Positions 1 to 6,532 of a stretch of DNA of 11,451 bases are shown piece after piece. Source of the stretch: Oscillospiraceae bacterium (lineage in GTDB: Bacteria; Bacillota; Clostridia; Oscillospirales; Oscillospiraceae); NCBI GenBank assembly GCA_020025345.1, contig JAHHSH010000053.1, forward strand, positions 1-11,451, read 5' to 3'. The position numbers were made by a program, and so were the translations under genes. The notes under the pieces are model-generated. The model had not been told where the DNA came from and made no database searches. It saw nothing but the letters and a program-made list of their open reading frames with translations. Numbering within the stretch: position 1 is the stretch's first letter; the number at the start of each line of letters is the position of its first letter.

Positions 1-81
1 CATATGTTTACGATTAGTTTGGACAAATATGCCAGAGTTTAATCTTATAGGAGAAAAATTTTCCGAATAGGCGGTGTTTTT

Positions 82-540
82 ATGGAGCAGGAAGCATATA
101 TGCGTCAGGCGCTGGCGCTGGCGGCGGAGGCGGCGGTCCACGGCGAGGTGCCGGTGGGCTGCGTGATCGTACATCACGGCGAGGTGATCGGTCGGGGGCG
201 AAACCGCAGGGAGGAGAAAAACGCCGTATTCTCCCATGCGGAGATGGAAGCGATGGCCGAGGCCAACCGTGCGCTGGGCTCCTGGCGGCTGGATGAGTGT
301 ACTCTCTATGTCACATTGGAGCCGTGCCCCATGTGCGCCGGAGCCATCATCAATGCCCGGATTCCCCGGGTCTACTACGGCGCACGGGACCGGGAGATGG
401 GTGCCTGCGGTGGCGTCATCAACCTCTTTATGGAGGATTTTCCCCACCATCCGGCGCTGGTGGGCGGTATTTTGGAGAGCGAGTGCCGTGCCGTGCTGAC
501 GGATTTTTTCCGGGATTTACGGAAGAAGAAAGGCGAGTAA
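82..540 (+). CDS. tadA: tRNA-specific adenosine deaminase TadA
   Basis: This 152-residue protein should convert adenosine to inosine at the wobble position (A34) of tRNA-Arg(ACG) in the cytoplasm, allowing one tRNA to read several arginine codons. It is a single cytidine/deoxycytidylate deaminase-fold domain of normal TadA length. The zinc site is intact: HAE at residues 52-54 gives the His ligand and the catalytic proton-shuttling Glu54, and PCPMC at 81-85 gives Cys82 and Cys85. The tail after residue 115 (NLFMEDF, then a C-terminal basic helix) also fits TadA. The ATG at 82 is preceded by AGGCGG at about 68-73, a fair ribosome site; an in-frame ATG at residue 7 is less well placed. The 81 bases upstream contain no gene and only weak promoter matches (for example TTGGAC at 19-24 with a short 15-nt spacer to TAATCT). 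It appears monocistronic. A guanine or cytidine deaminase is possible but less likely given the motif set. Confidence 0.95.
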   Translation: MEQEAYMRQALALAAEAAVHGEVPVGCVIVHHGEVIGRGRNRREEKNAVFSHAEMEAMAEANRALGSWRLDECTLYVTLEPCPMCAGAIINARIPRVYYGARDREMGACGGVINLFMEDFPHHPALVGGILESECRAVLTDFFRDLRKKKGE

Positions 541-584
541 AAGAATCGGGAGAGTATGTTACACTATCTTCGAGTTTATTTAAT

Positions 585-637
585 ACTTTTGTAATATTTA
601 CCCCCGAACTTTTGTAACAACAGCTTGCTAATATAAT
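585..637 (+). promoter_or_regulatory. Duplicated ACTTTTGTAA box followed by TATAAT
   Basis: The 10-mer ACTTTTGTAA occurs exactly at 585-594 and 608-617, start to start 23 bp, roughly two helical turns. A perfect TATAAT follows at 632-637. No -35 box stands at ideal spacing (TTGTAA at 612-617 leaves only 14 nt), as might be seen at an activator-dependent promoter. The terminator at 683-711 lies only about 40 bp past the expected transcription start, so any transcript from here would be short or would need read-through to reach spoIID. Repeats and TATAAT are seen directly; the role as operator and promoter is inference. Chance occurrence in AT-rich DNA is the main alternative. Confidence 0.3.
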
Positions 638-682
638 ACTTGCAAGAAACAAACTTTTTTCATTAATCTTCCTACCCTTGAG

Positions 683-711
683 AAGCAGAGAGCCATTGGC
701 TCTCTGCTTTT
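683..711 (+). terminator. Intrinsic terminator between tadA and spoIID
   Basis: A perfect 11-bp stem, AGCAGAGAGCC at 684-694 pairing with GGCTCTCTGCT at 698-708, closes a three-base ATT loop and runs into TTTT at 708-711. It can end the tadA transcript (about 140 bp downstream of the tadA stop), or a short RNA started from the TATAAT at 632-637. The A/T pairs flanking the stem are not strongly biased to the other strand, so plus-strand use is the better reading. Confidence 0.8.
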
Positions 712-773
712 CAGCTTTTGGGGGACTTTTTGGGACAAGGCGTGCATAAGATAAGCCGAAAGGAGACGATCAT

Positions 774-1775
774 ATGCGCGCTTGTATTTCTGCAAGTCTT
801 GCGGTGCTGCTTTTGTTATTCGGTCTGCCGTGGCTGATGGCGAAGGTGGAGGGACCGGCTGTGCCGCCCGCGGAAGAGTCGGCGGAGGGGGAAGCGCTGT
901 CAGCCGATGCCAATGTGGTGCTGCGGGTTTGGGATGGGGAAAAGACACAGGAGATGACCGTGGCGGAGTATCTGCCCGGTGTGGTGCGCGGGGAGATGCC
1001 GGCCACCTTTGAACTGGAAGCGCTGAAGGCGCAGGCGGTGGCAGAGCGTACCTATATCTATTATAAAATAGAGACAGGCGGGAAAGAGAACCACCCGGAC
1101 GCCGATGTGTGTATGTCGCCTGCCTGCTGCAATGCCTATACTCCGGCGGACAAGGCAGCGGAGCGCTGGGGCGACAAGGCAGAGGAGTATGAGGCCCGCA
1201 TCCAAGAGGCGGTGAAGGCCACAGACGGGCAGGTGATGCTCTATGAGGATCAACCCATTCTGGCGGCGTTCCACTCCTCCTCCGATGGTGTGACAGCGAA
1301 CTCCGGGGATGTCTGGTTTTCCAACCTTCCCTATCTCACCAGTGTGGCAAGCCCGGAGGGGGAGAGCAATGTGCCCAACTACTACAGCGTGAAGGAGATC
1401 CCATTGGCAGAATTTAAGGCGACCTTCCTTGCCGCCCACCCGGAGGCTGTATTCCCGGAGGATGCAGCGTCGTGGATCGGTGCGCCGGCACACAACGATT
1501 CGGGACGTGTGGAGACGATCACCATTGGCGGCGTCAGCGTGGAGGGAACGGAGGTGCGCAGCATCTTCGGCCTGCGCTCTGCCAGCTTTACGGTGGAGAC
1601 AGACAGCGATAAAGTGACCTTCCGTGTTACCGGTTACGGCCACGGCGTGGGTATGAGCCAGTACGGAGCCAATGAGATGGCGCGGCAGGGCAAGACGTGG
1701 CAGGAGATTCTGCAGTGGTACTATACCGGCGTCCGGCTGGACAGCTACCGTCCGCATACTGTACAAGCATCTTGA
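774..1775 (+). CDS. spoIID: Stage II sporulation protein D (SpoIID/LytB family)
   Basis: A 333-residue membrane-anchored lytic transglycosylase that, in the family, trims peptidoglycan during engulfment of the forespore by working on glycan strands from which SpoIIP has removed the stem peptides. Residues 5-23 form an uncleaved signal-anchor, and 30-45 are an acidic, Pro-rich linker. The SpoIID domain fills the rest: the proposed catalytic Glu lies in RGEMP (Glu74), followed by LKAQAVAERTY (84-94); HSSSDGVTANSGDVW (167-181) and GYGHGVGMSQYGA (287-299) are the other family blocks. His107, Cys113 and Cys119 have the H-x5-C-x5-C spacing that I recall for the structural zinc site of Clostridioides SpoIID. 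The ATG at 774 has AAAGGAG at 759-765 with 8-nt spacing. No clear mother-cell sigma-E promoter is visible upstream. A vegetative LytB-like amidase enhancer is an alternative, but the length and Cys/His set favour SpoIID. Confidence 0.88.
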   Translation: MRACISASLAVLLLLFGLPWLMAKVEGPAVPPAEESAEGEALSADANVVLRVWDGEKTQEMTVAEYLPGVVRGEMPATFELEALKAQAVAERTYIYYKIETGGKENHPDADVCMSPACCNAYTPADKAAERWGDKAEEYEARIQEAVKATDGQVMLYEDQPILAAFHSSSDGVTANSGDVWFSNLPYLTSVASPEGESNVPNYYSVKEIPLAEFKATFLAAHPEAVFPEDAASWIGAPAHNDSGRVETITIGGVSVEGTEVRSIFGLRSASFTVETDSDKVTFRVTGYGHGVGMSQYGANEMARQGKTWQEILQWYYTGVRLDSYRPHTVQAS

Positions 1776-1788
1776 TGTGTGGTATAAT
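1760..1788 (+). promoter_or_regulatory. Sigma-A promoter, extended -10, for the response regulator-kinase-protease operon
   Basis: TATAAT at 1783-1788 is preceded directly by TGG (1780-1782), making an extended -10, with a moderate -35 TGTACA at 1760-1765 at an exact 17-nt spacing. The -35 lies inside the last codons of spoIID. The start would be near 1795, leaving a leader of about 105 nt. A second TATAAT at 1849-1854 has no good -35 but could be an additional start. The 8-mer TTTTGTAA, the core of the duplicated box upstream of spoIID, occurs on the minus strand at 1813-1820, just past the predicted start. Confidence 0.6.
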
Positions 1789-1899
1789 TACACAGTTAAA
1801 GTGCTCTGAAATTTACAAAATGTTCAGGGAAAGCAGCAGTTAAGAGACTATAATACGGAATATGTAAGAAAATACGAAAATGACAGTGGGAGGCAGCTT

Positions 1900-2580
1900 A
1901 TGGCACGCAATATTCTGGTTGTGGAGGATGACCGCAACATTTCGGATTTGATCCGTATGTATCTGGAAAAAGAGGGCTTTGAGGTCCGCATTGCCTATGA
2001 TGGCGGCAAGGCCGTGGAGGAATTTGAGGATCGCCGGCCGGATCTGGTACTGCTGGACATTATGCTGCCTGTCATGGACGGCTGGGCGGTGTGCGCACGC
2101 ATCCGTGAAAAGTCGCAGACCCCGATCATCATGCTGACGGCCAAGAGCGAGGTCAACGACCGGATCACCGGTCTGGAGATGGGGGCAGACGACTATCTGG
2201 TCAAGCCCTTTGAGATGAAGGAGCTGATGGCGCGGATCAATGCGGTGCTGCGCCGCAGTGAGATCCCCGATGACACGAAGAAAAAGCTGACCTTTGATAA
2301 GCTGGTCATCAATCTGGACAGCTATGAGCTGCTGGTGGATGGCAAGAAGGTGGATACGCCGCCCAAGGAGCTGGAGCTTCTCTACCATTTGGCTTCCACG
2401 CCCAACCGTGTGTATACCCGTAACCAACTGCTCGATGAGGTGTGGGGCTTTGACTATTTCGGCGACTCCCGGACGGTGGATGTCCATATCAAGCGCCTGC
2501 GTGAAAAGGTGGAGGGCGTTTCCGACCAGTGGGAGCTGAAGACCGTTTGGGGCGTTGGCTACAAGTTTGAAGTGAAATAA
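1900..2580 (+). CDS. OmpR/PhoB-family response regulator
   Basis: A 226-residue two-component transcription factor. The receiver domain (about 3-116) has the acidic pocket Glu9-Asp10-Asp11, the phospho-acceptor Asp53 in LLDIMLP, the switch Thr80 in MLTA and Lys102 in VKPFE. The C-terminal winged-helix domain (about 128-226) carries the recognition-helix pattern RTVDVHIKRLREKV (191-204) and the closing WGVGYKF wing (217-223). When phosphorylated by the kinase encoded directly downstream it should dimerise on direct repeats, probably controlling its own operon and the HtrA protease. GGGAGG at 1888-1893, 6 nt before the ATG, is a strong ribosome site. Its stop is separated by one base from the kinase ATG. 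The sequence resembles the WalR/PhoP/CssR group, but I cannot assign orthology. Confidence 0.95.
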   Translation: MARNILVVEDDRNISDLIRMYLEKEGFEVRIAYDGGKAVEEFEDRRPDLVLLDIMLPVMDGWAVCARIREKSQTPIIMLTAKSEVNDRITGLEMGADDYLVKPFEMKELMARINAVLRRSEIPDDTKKKLTFDKLVINLDSYELLVDGKKVDTPPKELELLYHLASTPNRVYTRNQLLDEVWGFDYFGDSRTVDVHIKRLREKVEGVSDQWELKTVWGVGYKFEVK

Positions 2581-2581
2581 G

Positions 2582-4039
2582 ATGGCGAAAAATAAGAAAA
2601 AAAAGAAACAGCAGAGCCTCTACTGGCAGCAGTTCATGCTGACGGCGGGACTGGTGCTGCTGACGATGGCACTGCTGGGTGTGGCTTTCTATGCGGTCAG
2701 CTACAACTATACCGTCAATGAAAACCGCAGCGAAATGCGGGAGCGTGCCAATTTGGTAGGCCACCTCTCCCGGGATTATCTGCGCAACGAAGCCCAGAGC
2801 GCAGGGCAGAAGGAGGATCTGCGGAGTTTGGCCGGTGTGGCCGCCCAGATGTCAGATGTGGATTTTCTCATCTGCAATGAGCAGGGGCATGTGATCCTCA
2901 CTTCGGATGAGAGACTGGTCGGTCATGTGGTAACCCTGCCGGAGAAGATCGTCACCGCCGTAGCAACAGAGGGCGGGTACGAGGGCCGCAGTACGGTGGG
3001 CGTCTACGCCAGCCGCCAGTTCGTGGTGGGTGTGCCGGTAACAGATAACGGCGGACATCTGGTGGGCATTGTGCTGGCTGTGATGGACGCTTCGGAGCTG
3101 ACAGAGATGTGGCGCTCCTTTATCGGCCTTTTCTTTATGACTTCCATGATCATTCTGGTGATCTCCTTTATGGCAACATCCTTCCTCTCGGCGCGTCAGA
3201 TCCGACCCATCCGGGAGATGGTGCGGGCTACCCGCGCCTACGGTTCCGGTGAGTTTGATGTGCGCATCCCGGCTGAGGGGATGAGTGAGGAATTTGAGGA
3301 GCTGGCCACCTCCTTTAATGCCATGGCTGATTCACTGGCAGAGACGGAACGGCAGCGCCGTGACTTCATCGCCAATGTGTCCCATGAGCTGAAAACGCCG
3401 ATGACCACCATCGCCGGCTATACCGACGGTATTTTGGATGGCACTATCCCACCCAATAAAGAGAAACAGTATTTGCAGATCATCTCTGACGAGAGTCGGC
3501 GGCTGAGCCGTCTGGTGCGTCGGATGCTGGATATTTCGCAGATCCAATCCCAGGAGATGAAGCACGAGGAGTTTGATCTGTGCGAGAGTATGCGTTTGGC
3601 ACTGTTGAGCATGGAACAGCAAATCCTCAAGCGCGGACTGGATGTAGATGCGGAAATTCCCGATGACTCCGTCATGGTGGAGGGAGATAACGACCTGATC
3701 ACGCAGGTGGTCTATAATCTTCTGGAGAACGCCACAAAGTTCGCCACGCCCAAATCGGCACTCTATCTGGGGCTGTCGGTGAACGGGGAAAAGGCAGTGG
3801 TGACCGTTCGGAATGAAGGACACACCATTCCGGCGGAAGAAATCCCGCTCCTCTTTGAGCGATTCCATAAAACGGACAAGTCCCGCAGCGTGGATAAGGA
3901 TGGCTATGGTCTGGGCCTCTATGTAGTTAAGACGATTCTGGCGCAGCACAAGGAAAGCATTACAGTGACCAGTGAAAATGGACTTACCACCTTCAGCTTT
4001 ACCATGCAGATGGCGCACTACACCAATCCAACCGTATAA
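2582..4039 (+). CDS. Membrane sensor histidine kinase (HAMP, HisKA, HATPase_c)
   Basis: A 485-residue kinase, partner of the preceding response regulator. After a very basic start (Lys at 3 and 5-9) comes TM1 (about 18-40), an extracytoplasmic domain of about 138 residues (41-178) whose strand pattern FLICNEQGHVILTSDE (95-110) suggests a Cache/PAS-like sensor, TM2 (about 179-203), HAMP (about 204-256), HisKA with SHELKTP giving phospho-His268, and the ATPase domain with N-box NLLENATKF (379-387) and G2 box GYGLGLYVVK (441-450). The G1 box reads NEGHTIP (411-417), with Asn where many kinases have Asp; this variant is common in clostridial kinases and need not abolish activity. The ATG begins one base after the regulator stop and has no strong ribosome site of its own, so translational coupling is likely. 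The ligand is unknown; the neighbouring HtrA suggests envelope or secretion stress, as with CssS. Confidence 0.93.
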   Translation: MAKNKKKKKQQSLYWQQFMLTAGLVLLTMALLGVAFYAVSYNYTVNENRSEMRERANLVGHLSRDYLRNEAQSAGQKEDLRSLAGVAAQMSDVDFLICNEQGHVILTSDERLVGHVVTLPEKIVTAVATEGGYEGRSTVGVYASRQFVVGVPVTDNGGHLVGIVLAVMDASELTEMWRSFIGLFFMTSMIILVISFMATSFLSARQIRPIREMVRATRAYGSGEFDVRIPAEGMSEEFEELATSFNAMADSLAETERQRRDFIANVSHELKTPMTTIAGYTDGILDGTIPPNKEKQYLQIISDESRRLSRLVRRMLDISQIQSQEMKHEEFDLCESMRLALLSMEQQILKRGLDVDAEIPDDSVMVEGDNDLITQVVYNLLENATKFATPKSALYLGLSVNGEKAVVTVRNEGHTIPAEEIPLLFERFHKTDKSRSVDKDGYGLGLYVVKTILAQHKESITVTSENGLTTFSFTMQMAHYTNPTV

Positions 4040-4049
4040 GAGGAACACT

Positions 4050-5402
4050 ATGTTTGAAGAAAAGAGAGATATGTTTGCCCCGGAACAGGGTGGGGAAAAA
4101 GAGCAGAACACGCAGCCTGCGGCAGAGATGCCGCAGGAGGTAGTTTCCTGGTATACCCCTACTGAGAAGGAGGGGCCGGAGGTAGTCAGCTATTTCGTGC
4201 AGGAACGACCCCTGCCGAAAAATGCGTGGGAGCCGCATCCTCCGCACCCGCCCCGTCCGGCACCGAAAAAAAGACGCCGCGGCCTGTGGATTTTCCTGGG
4301 CTGTCTGGGTGCTCTGCTGATTGTTGTGCTTGTGGCGAGTCTGCTGTCCGGGGGCGAATCCGGCGGCGATAAAATGCCCGATGACGGGGAGAACCCCAGC
4401 AGTATCGTGCATGTGGGCGAGGTGGAGACTTCCATCGATGTGGTACAGGGGGATCCCAGTGTGAAGCTGCAGATCACCCAGAAGCGCGGGCCAGAGCTCT
4501 CTGCGCAGGAGATCTATCGCCGCGTGAATCCCTCAGTGGTGACTGTGGTGGCGGAAGAGAGTAACGGAGCCTCCGTCGGTACCGGCATCATTATGACCGC
4601 TAACGGCTACATCCTTACCAACGCCCATGTGATTTCCGGGGCTAAGAGCGCCTGGATCGCTACGGACACCGGTGTTACCTATGATGTGCATCTGGTGGGT
4701 TATGACGACCGACAGGATCTGGCGGTTTTAAAGACGGTGGAGGAGGTAGACCTTCCTCCGGCGACCTTCGGGGATTCCAGCCGTGCGATCGTGGGCGATA
4801 CCGTATATGCCATCGGCAACCCGCTGGGCTTGGAACTGCGAGGGACAATGACCGACGGTATGCTCTCGGCAGTGGGGCGCAGTGTGGATATGGATGGTGT
4901 GTCCATGACCATGCTGCAGACCACGGCGGCGCTGAATTCCGGCAACTCCGGCGGCCCGCTGATCAATGCCTATGGGCAGGTCATCGGCATCAATACCATG
5001 AAAATGAGCAACACGGATCTGGACAAGGAGAGTACGGTGGAGGGGCTGGGCTTTGCTCTTCCCATTACCGACTTGACCTTTGCTGTCAACGATCTCATTG
5101 CTCTGGGTCACTATCGCGGTGTCCCTGTTCTGGGTGTCACTGTGATCACGGTGGATATGGAAGACGGAGGCACCGGCGTGGTGGTTCATTCCGTGAGCAA
5201 GGGAAGCGGCGCAGAGGAGGCCGGGGTGCAGACCGGTGATTTGCTGATTGCAGCCGATGGGCAGGAGATCCATACGGTGGATGATCTCCTTGTAATCCGC
5301 AGAACACATCAGGTAAACGACACGGTGCATCTGACCATCCAGCGCGATGATGAGATTCTGGAGCTGGACGTGATGCTCTACTCCGACCGCGAAATGGAAT
5401 GA
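4050..5402 (+). CDS. Membrane-anchored HtrA/DegP-like serine protease (S1C) with PDZ domain
   Basis: A 450-residue extracytoplasmic quality-control protease that should degrade misfolded exported proteins. A cytoplasmic N-terminal tail of about 78 residues is first acidic and Gln-rich, then Pro-rich (PHPPHPPRPAP, 63-72 region) and ends in KKRRR before a single TM (about 79-99), giving an N-in, type II topology. The trypsin-like domain (about 152-350) has the full triad: His193 in TNAHV, Asp223 in RQDLAVL and Ser300 in GNSGGP. One PDZ domain follows (about 355-446), with GAEEAGVQTGDLL (387-399). The start at 4050 is preceded by AAGAGG (4038-4043), overlapping the kinase stop by two bases; a longer reading beginning within the kinase gene would lack a ribosome site and is not chosen. 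Third gene of the operon, it is a probable output of the two-component pair, by analogy with CssRS-HtrA in Bacillus (inference). Confidence 0.93.
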   Translation: MFEEKRDMFAPEQGGEKEQNTQPAAEMPQEVVSWYTPTEKEGPEVVSYFVQERPLPKNAWEPHPPHPPRPAPKKRRRGLWIFLGCLGALLIVVLVASLLSGGESGGDKMPDDGENPSSIVHVGEVETSIDVVQGDPSVKLQITQKRGPELSAQEIYRRVNPSVVTVVAEESNGASVGTGIIMTANGYILTNAHVISGAKSAWIATDTGVTYDVHLVGYDDRQDLAVLKTVEEVDLPPATFGDSSRAIVGDTVYAIGNPLGLELRGTMTDGMLSAVGRSVDMDGVSMTMLQTTAALNSGNSGGPLINAYGQVIGINTMKMSNTDLDKESTVEGLGFALPITDLTFAVNDLIALGHYRGVPVLGVTVITVDMEDGGTGVVVHSVSKGSGAEEAGVQTGDLLIAADGQEIHTVDDLLVIRRTHQVNDTVHLTIQRDDEILELDVMLYSDREME

Positions 5403-5403
5403 T

Positions 5404-5443
5404 AAAAAAGTGAGTGTTCCTCTGTGGAACACTCACTTTTTTT
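5404..5443. terminator. Bidirectional intrinsic terminator
   Basis: GTGAGTGTTCC (5410-5420) pairs perfectly with GGAACACTCAC (5426-5436) around a TCTGT loop. A run of A's precedes (5404-5409) and seven T's follow (5437-5443), so it works on both strands: it ends the HtrA operon on the plus strand and the convergent TSUP genes on the minus strand. The stop codon of the minus-strand gene (5433-5435) lies inside the stem. Confidence 0.93.
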
Positions 5444-5804
5444 GCCGGAAAGTCTGCCAAAGCACAGATAGACCGGTGCAAAGCAGCAAAAGACCGAAAG
5501 GTTTGCGTAAAACCTCCGGGGAGATGGCCGTGGAGATCCACGCGCCTGCAGCGGCTGCAGCGAGACCGAAAGGCAGGGCATGGTGAACGGCTTCTTTATC
5601 GACCAAACCGTTTTTCTGGTGCAGCAGTAATCCTGCCCCGGCGGCAGGCAGAAAGAAGAGCAGGTTGATGGCCTGCGCTGTTTGCTGCTCTACATGGAGA
5701 AAGAGGGTCATCACCAGCAAGAGGAGAGTGCCGCCGCCCACCCCCCATGCCGAGAGCATTCCGGCCCCAAAACCGGACAGCAGTGCAATGATAAAATCTG
5801 TCAT
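5433..5804 (-). CDS. Half-length TauE/SafE (TSUP) family membrane protein, second of pair
   Basis: A 123-residue, very hydrophobic protein with about four membrane segments (roughly 3-35, 42-62, 73-94 and 98-117). The Gly-rich block GFGAGMLSAWGVGGG (11-25) matches the repeat motif of TauE/SafE anion exporters (sulfite, sulfoacetate, thiosulfate). Family members usually have about 250 residues and 8 segments made of two such halves, so this is one half. The chosen ATG (5802-5804) overlaps the stop of the preceding half in ATGA and has GTGAGG upstream within that gene; a longer in-frame reading to 5942 overlaps the neighbour by 141 bp and is rejected. It should work as a complex with the other half, forming one two-subunit transporter (inference). 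The substrate cannot be told from sequence. The stop lies within the terminator stem. Confidence 0.83.
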   Translation of the reverse strand: MTDFIIALLSGFGAGMLSAWGVGGGTLLLLVMTLFLHVEQQTAQAINLLFFLPAAGAGLLLHQKNGLVDKEAVHHALPFGLAAAAAGAWISTAISPEVLRKPFGLLLLCTGLSVLWQTFRQKK

Positions 5805-6151
5805 AGAAGATACCTCACGCCGCCGTATAGAAGAAGCAGGGCAAAAAGCCGTCGCAGCCACAGCACGCTGACGCGCCCCATCAGCACCCCGCCTGTCAAT
5901 CCGCCTGCCAGCCCGCCCAGCAGATAGGGGAGGGCTGTCCACAGGGAAAGATCTGTTTTCTGCCAGTAGATGAGGGCGCTCAGAGCGCTGAGGGGGAGGA
6001 TCACTGCCAGACTGGTGGCGAAGGCACGGCGTCCCTCTACATCACATTTTTGCAGCAGGGGCAAAAGCACGGCACCGCCGCCACCACCAAAGATCCCGTT
6101 TAAAAGGCCGGCTGCTGCCCCGCTCCAGCGCAGCTTCCAAGGCCGTGTCAT
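5801..6151 (-). CDS. Half-length TauE/SafE (TSUP) family membrane protein, first of pair
   Basis: A 116-residue protein with about four membrane segments (roughly 8-33, 44-63, 70-91 and 97-115). GLLNGIFGGGGGAVLLPLL (15-33) is the TSUP glycine-rich signature, equivalent to the block in the partner protein. A basic N-terminus (RPWKLR) favours N-in. The ATG at 6149-6151 is preceded by AGGAGG (+ strand 6160-6165) with 8-nt spacing; the upstream GTG at 6158-6160 overlaps that ribosome site and is not the start. The stop overlaps the next start by 4 bases, so the two halves are translationally coupled, which favours equal amounts of two subunits. Neither half looks decayed. A single split gene caused by recent frameshift is unlikely because each half has its own start, stop and ribosome site. 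Confidence 0.83.
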   Translation of the reverse strand: MTRPWKLRWSGAAAGLLNGIFGGGGGAVLLPLLQKCDVEGRRAFATSLAVILPLSALSALIYWQKTDLSLWTALPYLLGGLAGGLTGGVLMGRVSVLWLRRLFALLLLYGGVRYLL

Positions 6152-6175
6152 ACGCCGCACCTCCTTTTTTATGTA

Positions 6176-6200
6176 GCCACCCGGCGCAGTGCCGGATGGC
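6176..6200 (-). other. Intergenic hairpin between DUF1540 gene and TSUP pair
   Basis: GCCATCCGGC and GCCGGGTGGC on the minus strand pair over 10 bp (one G-T) around a five-base loop. No T-tract follows on either strand, so it is not an ordinary terminator. It could dampen read-through, or stabilise or mark a processing site in a DUF1540-TSUP transcript. The function is inference. Confidence 0.5.
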
Positions 6201-6215
6201 CCAAATGGCTGGGGC

Positions 6216-6407
6216 TTACATCTGCCGGAAGTTCTGACAGTCGGTACACTGGTTGGCAGAAGACACCTGGTCTTTCTTGCCGACCTGAATGATGTTGAGG
6301 CCGCACATAGACGTATCCTGGCAGTGGTGAGCGCAGTTGGTCACAGTGCAGCGGATAGCGGAGTTGGGGGTGCATTCGCAGCCGTCGTTGGTACAGTTCT
6401 TAGCCAT
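6216..6407 (-). CDS. DUF1540 domain small cysteine-rich protein
   Basis: A 63-residue soluble protein with nine cysteines (5, 10, 12, 20, 25, 29, 35, 54 and 57). The segment IRCTVTNCAHHC (18-29) followed by CGLNIIQVG (35-43) fits the DUF1540 pattern known from many Clostridia. The function of the family is not established; the cysteines suggest a small metal-binding or redox fold. The ATG has GGAGGG upstream (+ strand 6415-6420) with about 7-nt spacing. It lies 64 bp upstream of the TSUP pair on the same strand and could be co-transcribed with it. The codon usage fits its neighbours. Confidence 0.82.
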   Translation of the reverse strand: MAKNCTNDGCECTPNSAIRCTVTNCAHHCQDTSMCGLNIIQVGKKDQVSSANQCTDCQNFRQM

Positions 6408-6451
6408 AGTAAAACCCTCCTACAAAAGATAAAGGCGTGAGCGCCTGTGGA

Positions 6452-6480
6452 TAGTTTGCCCGCACCGCCTTGCAATATGC
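6452..6480 (-). promoter_or_regulatory. Possible sigma-G/F-like promoter for the DUF1540 gene
   Basis: On the minus strand GCATA (+ 6476-6480) and CAAACTA (+ 6452-6458) are separated by 17 nt, resembling the forespore sigma-G pattern (GYATA, then CATACTA, one mismatch). The start would fall near 6445, about 38 nt before the ATG. A sigma-A reading is weaker (TTGCAA at 6470-6475, TATCCA at 16-nt spacing). Short degenerate motifs such as these arise easily by chance. Confidence 0.25.
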
Positions 6481-6511
6481 AAAAAAACGCCGTCCGGCCG
6501 GACAGCGTTTT
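6481..6511 (-). terminator. Intrinsic terminator of mgtE
   Basis: On the minus strand AAAACGC pairs with GCGTTTT (+ 6505-6511 with 6484-6490). After one A/C mismatch, an inner GTCC/GGAC stem closes a GGCC loop. Seven T's (complement of + 6481-6487) end the structure, 22 bases after the mgtE stop. T-rich sequence also follows on the plus strand, but no plus-strand gene ends here. Confidence 0.85.
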
Positions 6512-6532
6512 CCTTATTTTTTTAAAGAGAGG

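Noticed and set aside
1..81. Promoter for tadA
   Set aside because: Only poor matches with wrong spacing; the true promoter may lie left of the window.
745..752. Possible sigma-E -10 (CATAAGAT) before spoIID
   Set aside because: No sigma-E -35 (ATA-type) stands at the proper distance, and the match to the -10 is partial.
541..773. SRP RNA (ffs) expected near tadA in many Firmicutes
   Set aside because: The gap lacks the conserved SRP Alu and GGAA-loop sequences; only the repeats, TATAAT and terminator are seen.
900..1766. Minus-strand open frame of 288 codons opposite spoIID
   Set aside because: It overlaps the whole SpoIID domain and shows no recognisable motif or start signal.
3972..4049. 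Extended HtrA reading frame beginning inside the kinase gene
   Set aside because: The extra 26 codons overlap the kinase coding end and lack a ribosome site, while the ATG at 4050 has one.
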